Of a stretch of DNA of 8,834 bases, positions 5,694-8,834 are shown piece after piece. Under the pieces are notes generated by a model. It had not been told where the DNA came from. It did no database searches and worked only from the letters and a program-made list of their open reading frames with translations. Position 1 is the stretch's first letter. Each line of letters begins with the position of its first letter. The position numbers were made by a program, and so were the translations under genes. Origin of the DNA: Methanocellales archaeon (lineage in GTDB: Archaea > Halobacteriota > UBA148 > JAJOKI01); assembly GCA_021129915.1 (NCBI GenBank), contig JAJOKI010000033.1, positions 1 through 8,834 of the forward strand, in the 5' to 3' direction.

Positions 5694-7780
5694 TATCCTG
5701 CCAATTTGATATAACCTACAGTGGGTTCGTAGATGTCGCCCTGCTGTTTTAGTTTAGATATGAGTTCCTCTGCGATGTCTCTCGATATGCCGTTTTCTTC
5801 GCCTTTGTTATAGATACCTTCTACGGGTGCCACACCTCCATGCTCCTTCTCAAGTTCCCGTATGATGTCGCGTAGCACCTTGATCTTGTCACGCTGGCTT
5901 TTACTGGTGCCCACCGATATGACGTCTACGTCGAGCATCCCGGTCTCAGGGTCCACTCCAACTTGTTTAAGGCACGCCTCTACTATATTGATGGCCCGGT
6001 TTGCATCATCTTCTGTAATGGAGTCGCTCAATCTAATCCTGGCACTTGCCTCTGATAGCCGTACCAGCGCCTCTAGTTGACGCGCTGTCACCGGTACCGG
6101 GGAATTGGCACCTATCCCCTGTCTTCGCAACCCAAGATAGAAATCGACCAATTTCTGGCGCGATTCATCGATGAGTATGGGATAAATCCTCTTGGCATAG
6201 GCGATATATTTTCTCAGCAGGTCTGGATAGATTTTGGGCTGGACTACCTCCATTGCGGATTTCACATCTTCTTCGGTTATCCTGCCACCTGGGTAGTTTT
6301 TAGCATGTTCCGAGAGCTCTCCTGCGTAATGCGCCCGTAGAATATGCTCAGCGATGTTTTTATCCTGTTCTATATCTGGTTCATCTGCGAGAGGGAATAT
6401 CAGGTCAAATCGGGATAGTAGTGCCGGCGGTATGTTAATCTGTTCTGATATTGACATATATCTATCGAACCTTCCATGTTTTGGGTTAGCGGCGCCCAGC
6501 AGAGAGCATCTGCATCTGAGCGTGGCTATGATGCCTGCTTTAGCAACCGAGATAGTTTGCTGCTCCATCGCCTCATGCAGTGCACTTCGATCATCTGGCT
6601 TCATTTTATCCAGCTCATCCACCGCTGCTATTCCCTTGTCGGCGAGCACAAGTGCGCCTGCTTCAAGCGTCCAGCGCCCATCTCCAAATTCGTCTTTAAC
6701 AGCGGTGGCGGTCAATCCAGCTGATGTCGTGCTCTTTCCACTTGTGTAGATTCCCCGCGGCGCAAGCTTTGTTATATAGCGAAGCATTTGAGATTTCGCT
6801 GTGCCCGGGTCTCCAACTAATAACATGTGAACATCGCCCCTGATTCGCGTGCCGTCTGGCAGTAGCTTTGCCACTCCTGAGAACAATTGAAGTGCCATCG
6901 CTTCCTTAACATATTCATATCCAAAAATAGACGGGGCAATCGAGTTGACCACGGTTTTATAAATGTCTGGATTTTCAGATAACTTAAGAATCACCTCCTT
7001 GTCTTCTTTGGATATATCCAATTCCTCGAACTCCTGTTCCTCCATTTCGATCGAAATGCATTCAAGAAATATGTCAAAAAACGCACTCTTTCCACTGGGA
7101 CTGGTGCGCTGATATGAATGCAGAATTCCCGTAACGATAACCCTATCGCCTGGCGCAACTATTCCCGTTAGGTCGTCCTCTATATTCACATCCAGGGTCT
7201 GTGGCTGTTCTCCCCCTCTCAACTCTTCTGGAGATTCCTGTATCTGCAGTTTCTGCGCATCCACGAAAGTCGATTCACTGAGATTCAATTTAAATGGGCC
7301 ATTTCTGCCGCATGACACGTTTTCACAGACGAATGGCTCATTGAATTTTGTTACAGTTTGCAGTATATATGTGATGTGTTCACACCGCTGGCACTCGAAT
7401 GCGGCATTGGTTATCTTAGGGCGCACTGCAGTAGCCTTTCGCACTATCCCTTCTATCGCGATTAATTTGGAAATATGTTGACTTCTTAAATCCCTAATCT
7501 GCGTCTTCTTGGGGAGTTTGGTCACCCTGACGTGCACATTATCCAGGCGCACATCAATTGGAATATCGATGATTCTGAGAGCCTCTTCCATATCTGACAC
7601 AACTGCCTGAGGCCTCTCAAACAGTGCATCCGCTAAACTCAAATCATATTTCTCGATATCATGGTACTCGACAATCAGGGTGCGCCCCTCTGGATATTCA
7701 TTCGCCAGCTGAAGAATGTGCGCTTCATAGTACTGCTTGAAAAATTCCTCCCATTTAGAAACTGTTGAATATTCTGGCAT
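5693..7780 (-). CDS. mcm: Replicative DNA helicase MCM
   Basis: This 695-residue minichromosome maintenance helicase is full length for the archaeal family and forms the ring that unwinds DNA at forks. Residues 1-95 form the N-terminal A domain. The zinc finger is C130xxC133 and C152...C157, and the OB-fold with its DNA-binding hairpin (HSYQRTSPSGKSAFF) follows up to about 250. The AAA+ core has Walker A GDPGTAKSQ (323-331), Walker B GIAAVDELDK (383-392), sensor 1 in AANPKHGRF (N432) and the arginine finger in LLSRFD (R457). A winged helix occupies about 625-695. No intein interrupts Walker A, a common intein site in archaeal MCMs. The start ATG is 3 nt after the nuclease stop, with GGAG at 7791-7794 as a possible ribosome binding site. 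It is probably expressed with the nuclease from the promoter next to cdc6. Confidence 0.98.
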   Translation of the reverse strand: MPEYSTVSKWEEFFKQYYEAHILQLANEYPEGRTLIVEYHDIEKYDLSLADALFERPQAVVSDMEEALRIIDIPIDVRLDNVHVRVTKLPKKTQIRDLRSQHISKLIAIEGIVRKATAVRPKITNAAFECQRCEHITYILQTVTKFNEPFVCENVSCGRNGPFKLNLSESTFVDAQKLQIQESPEELRGGEQPQTLDVNIEDDLTGIVAPGDRVIVTGILHSYQRTSPSGKSAFFDIFLECISIEMEEQEFEELDISKEDKEVILKLSENPDIYKTVVNSIAPSIFGYEYVKEAMALQLFSGVAKLLPDGTRIRGDVHMLLVGDPGTAKSQMLRYITKLAPRGIYTSGKSTTSAGLTATAVKDEFGDGRWTLEAGALVLADKGIAAVDELDKMKPDDRSALHEAMEQQTISVAKAGIIATLRCRCSLLGAANPKHGRFDRYMSISEQINIPPALLSRFDLIFPLADEPDIEQDKNIAEHILRAHYAGELSEHAKNYPGGRITEEDVKSAMEVVQPKIYPDLLRKYIAYAKRIYPILIDESRQKLVDFYLGLRRQGIGANSPVPVTARQLEALVRLSEASARIRLSDSITEDDANRAINIVEACLKQVGVDPETGMLDVDVISVGTSKSQRDKIKVLRDIIRELEKEHGGVAPVEGIYNKGEENGISRDIAEELISKLKQQGDIYEPTVGYIKLAG

Positions 7781-7783
7781 TTC

Positions 7784-8263
7784 TCAACGTCTCCATAGTT
7801 GCGGGTCAATTACGTAATCGGTGCCGTCCCGACTGATTTGCGGGAGTTCCATGAGTTCGTCCATCGTGAATCCAACGGAATCGTCGTCATAGCGCTTCTT
7901 CAATTCCGACCATTTTAGAATACATGCTTCCCTTGGTTTCCCAGTGCCCCTTCTAAGTTCAATGGCCAGAAATCCTGTTCTGCCTGATTTTTTGAGGAAT
8001 TCATCGATGCGCTCGATTTGGTGTATGCCATTTTTATCGGTGCTAAAGTGCTGGGTGAAGTAGAGTGCGTTCGCTCCCTTTTTTGTCGATACGCTCTTGC
8101 ACTCGATGCCCAGATAGTAATCTGGATTTAGTGAATCGACCAGTATATCCAACGCCTGTGACGAAAACCTGTGCTGTTTGATTCTATATGCGATGCCATC
8201 GATCTGGTCGCGCTCAAAGGATGTATTGAAGGACTTGACCAGTTCGCGTTCAAATTCGGTCAT
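7784..8263 (-). CDS. PD-(D/E)XK nuclease-like protein linked to MCM
   Basis: This 159-residue protein has the pattern of a PD-(D/E)XK nuclease. Acidic residues sit in the first helix (FERELVKSF, E5/E7), then D39 in SSQALDILVDS, and E54-C-K56 in YYLGIECKS, the catalytic D...ExK. Later conserved-looking elements are ALYFTQHFSTDKNGIHQIERI (65-86) and TGFLAIELRRG (96-106). The fold resembles Hjc-type Holliday-junction resolvases, but the YFTQHF...HQIERI block differs from typical Hjc, so an Hjc name is not given. It precedes mcm by 3 nt and faces cdc6, so a role in replication-fork or recombination repair is plausible. No strong Shine-Dalgarno is seen; a TATA-like box at about 8302-8307 would place transcription near 8278, giving a very short leader. 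ATG 8263 is the only in-frame start that fits. Confidence 0.75.
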   Translation of the reverse strand: MTEFERELVKSFNTSFERDQIDGIAYRIKQHRFSSQALDILVDSLNPDYYLGIECKSVSTKKGANALYFTQHFSTDKNGIHQIERIDEFLKKSGRTGFLAIELRRGTGKPREACILKWSELKKRYDDDSVGFTMDELMELPQISRDGTDYVIDPQLWRR

Positions 8264-8368
8264 TTTTCTCGCATTTTCATTGGCGTTGATGACATATAAT
8301 GTTTATACATTGTATCCAATAAAAAAGCTAATCTAAGAATAGGGTGAAAGTAATAGGAAGGAGTGAAA
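8264..8368. promoter_or_regulatory. Divergent control region between nuclease-mcm and cdc6
   Basis: This AT-rich spacer of 105 bp lies between the nuclease (minus) and cdc6 (plus) starts. For the minus strand TATAAA (8307-8302) sits about 40 nt before the nuclease ATG. For the plus strand AATAAAAA (8319-8326) is a TATA-like box, and GGAAGGAG (8356-8363) is a strong Shine-Dalgarno 5 nt before the cdc6 ATG. An inverted repeat overlaps the minus-strand box. No full-length archaeal origin recognition box was recognised by eye, but spacers beside cdc6 genes often hold or adjoin origins. Confidence 0.5.
8298..8311. repeat. Inverted repeat AATGT-TTAT-ACATT
   Basis: This is a perfect 5-bp inverted repeat with a 4-nt centre that overlaps the TATA-like box of the nuclease/MCM promoter. 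A dimeric regulator or Cdc6 itself could bind here, but short AT-rich palindromes also occur by chance. Confidence 0.4.
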
Positions 8369-8834
8369 ATGCCAAAGGATATGCTGTCGTGGGATCAAAC
8401 GATTTTCAAAAACGGCGAGATGTTCGAATTAGACCATGTGCCAGAACATTTTCTTCACCGGAGCGACCAGATAGAGGCACTGACGTTTAACATGCGCCCG
8501 GCTGTTAGGGCGATGCGCCCCATCAATACGCTTTGTCTCGGTCCACCTGGAACCGGTAAGACGACCGCAGTCCACAAGGTGTTTGAAGAAATCGAGAAAC
8601 ACACGTCATCGGTCATTCCAGTCCATGTCAACTGCCAGGTGGATAATACCAAGTATGCCATCTTCTCCCAGATATTCCGGAAGATATATGGCTATATGCC
8701 TCCCACATCCGGGATTTCCTCCAAAAAGCTCTTTGGTGAGATAGCAAAACACCTCATTGAAAAAAGCAGAGTACTTGTGGTCGCGCTGGACGATATCAAT
8801 TATCTTTTCCACGAAAACGAGGTAAATGAAGTCT
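8369..8834 (+). CDS. cdc6: Orc1/Cdc6 replication initiator, N-terminal part, cut by window edge
   Basis: Translation from the ATG at 8369 is open to the window end, giving 155 residues. The family N-terminus is recognisable: IFKNGEMFELDHVPEHFLHR (12-31), then DQIEAL...MRPAVR before the AAA+ core. Walker A is GPPGTGKTT (58-66). PVHVNCQ (84-90) matches the conserved strand of Orc1/Cdc6, and TKYAIFSQIFRKIYGYMPP (94-112) the following helix. Walker B is VLVVALDDINYLF (135-147), with DD where many relatives have DE. Sensor motifs, the arginine finger and the C-terminal winged helix lie beyond the window. The protein binds origins and loads MCM, which is encoded divergently next door. The start is supported by GGAAGGAG 5 nt upstream. 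Confidence 0.95.
   Translation, partial: MPKDMLSWDQTIFKNGEMFELDHVPEHFLHRSDQIEALTFNMRPAVRAMRPINTLCLGPPGTGKTTAVHKVFEEIEKHTSSVIPVHVNCQVDNTKYAIFSQIFRKIYGYMPPTSGISSKKLFGEIAKHLIEKSRVLVVALDDINYLFHENEVNEV

Noticed and set aside
6354..6749. Plus-strand frame (131 codons) opposite MCM
   Set aside because: It is the antisense of the conserved AAA+ core, with serine- and alanine-rich shadow composition.
8264..8368. Archaeal origin recognition boxes
   Set aside because: Looked for the TTCCA...GGAAA-type core and a G-run on both strands; none was convincing.
8455..8812. Minus-strand frames opposite cdc6
   Set aside because: They lie antisense to a clear Orc1/Cdc6 N-terminus with Walker A and B motifs.
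1..8834. CRISPR arrays, insertion sequences or integrase/attachment sites
   Set aside because: No regularly spaced repeats, transposase or integrase genes were seen; the tRNA-Val 3' end shows no repeated copy elsewhere that I could find.

Overview
The window comes from an archaeal chromosome, most likely a euryarchaeon near the Methanomicrobia/Methanosarcinales and their anaerobic alkane- or methane-oxidising relatives. The evidence is a set of archaeal information-processing genes (aIF1/SUI1, NMD3, MCM helicase, Orc1/Cdc6), two tRNA genes interrupted by archaeal-style introns, no encoded CCA on the complete tRNA, and TATA-like promoter boxes combined with Shine-Dalgarno sites. The lineage is an inference from the gene set and the look of the proteins; no database search was possible.

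Layout. Positions 1-230 hold two tandem minus-strand tRNA genes: tRNA-Val(UAC) with an intron of about 28 nt, followed by the 5' exon and part of the intron of a tRNA-Gln(UUG) that runs off the left edge. Positions 340-4464 hold a tightly packed plus-strand cluster: translation factor aIF1, a secreted and C-terminally anchored protein of the COG1361 (S-layer-like/CARDB) type, a MacB/LolD-type ABC ATPase, a Yip1-like multipass membrane protein, and a MacB/FtsX-type permease. The last four look like one envelope ABC system. This cluster meets the minus-strand block with the two stop codons directly abutting (4464/4465).

The minus-strand block, in transcription order, is a PD-(D/E)XK nuclease (8263-7784), MCM helicase (7780-5693), a decayed DUF424-like gene (5693-5523) and NMD3 (5508-4465). 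The DUF424-like remnant is absent from a simple long-ORF scan. Its original ATG overlaps the MCM stop codon, it has a stop at codon 4, and it lacks the second half of the family. A palindromic TATA-like box inside it probably serves NMD3.

At the right edge an Orc1/Cdc6 gene starts at 8369 on the plus strand and runs out of the window. The 105-bp spacer between it and the nuclease/MCM block carries an inverted repeat and promoter-like boxes. Initiator, replicative helicase and nuclease therefore diverge from one short control region, so this end of the window is a reasonable candidate for the neighbourhood of a replication origin, although no clear ORB element was found.
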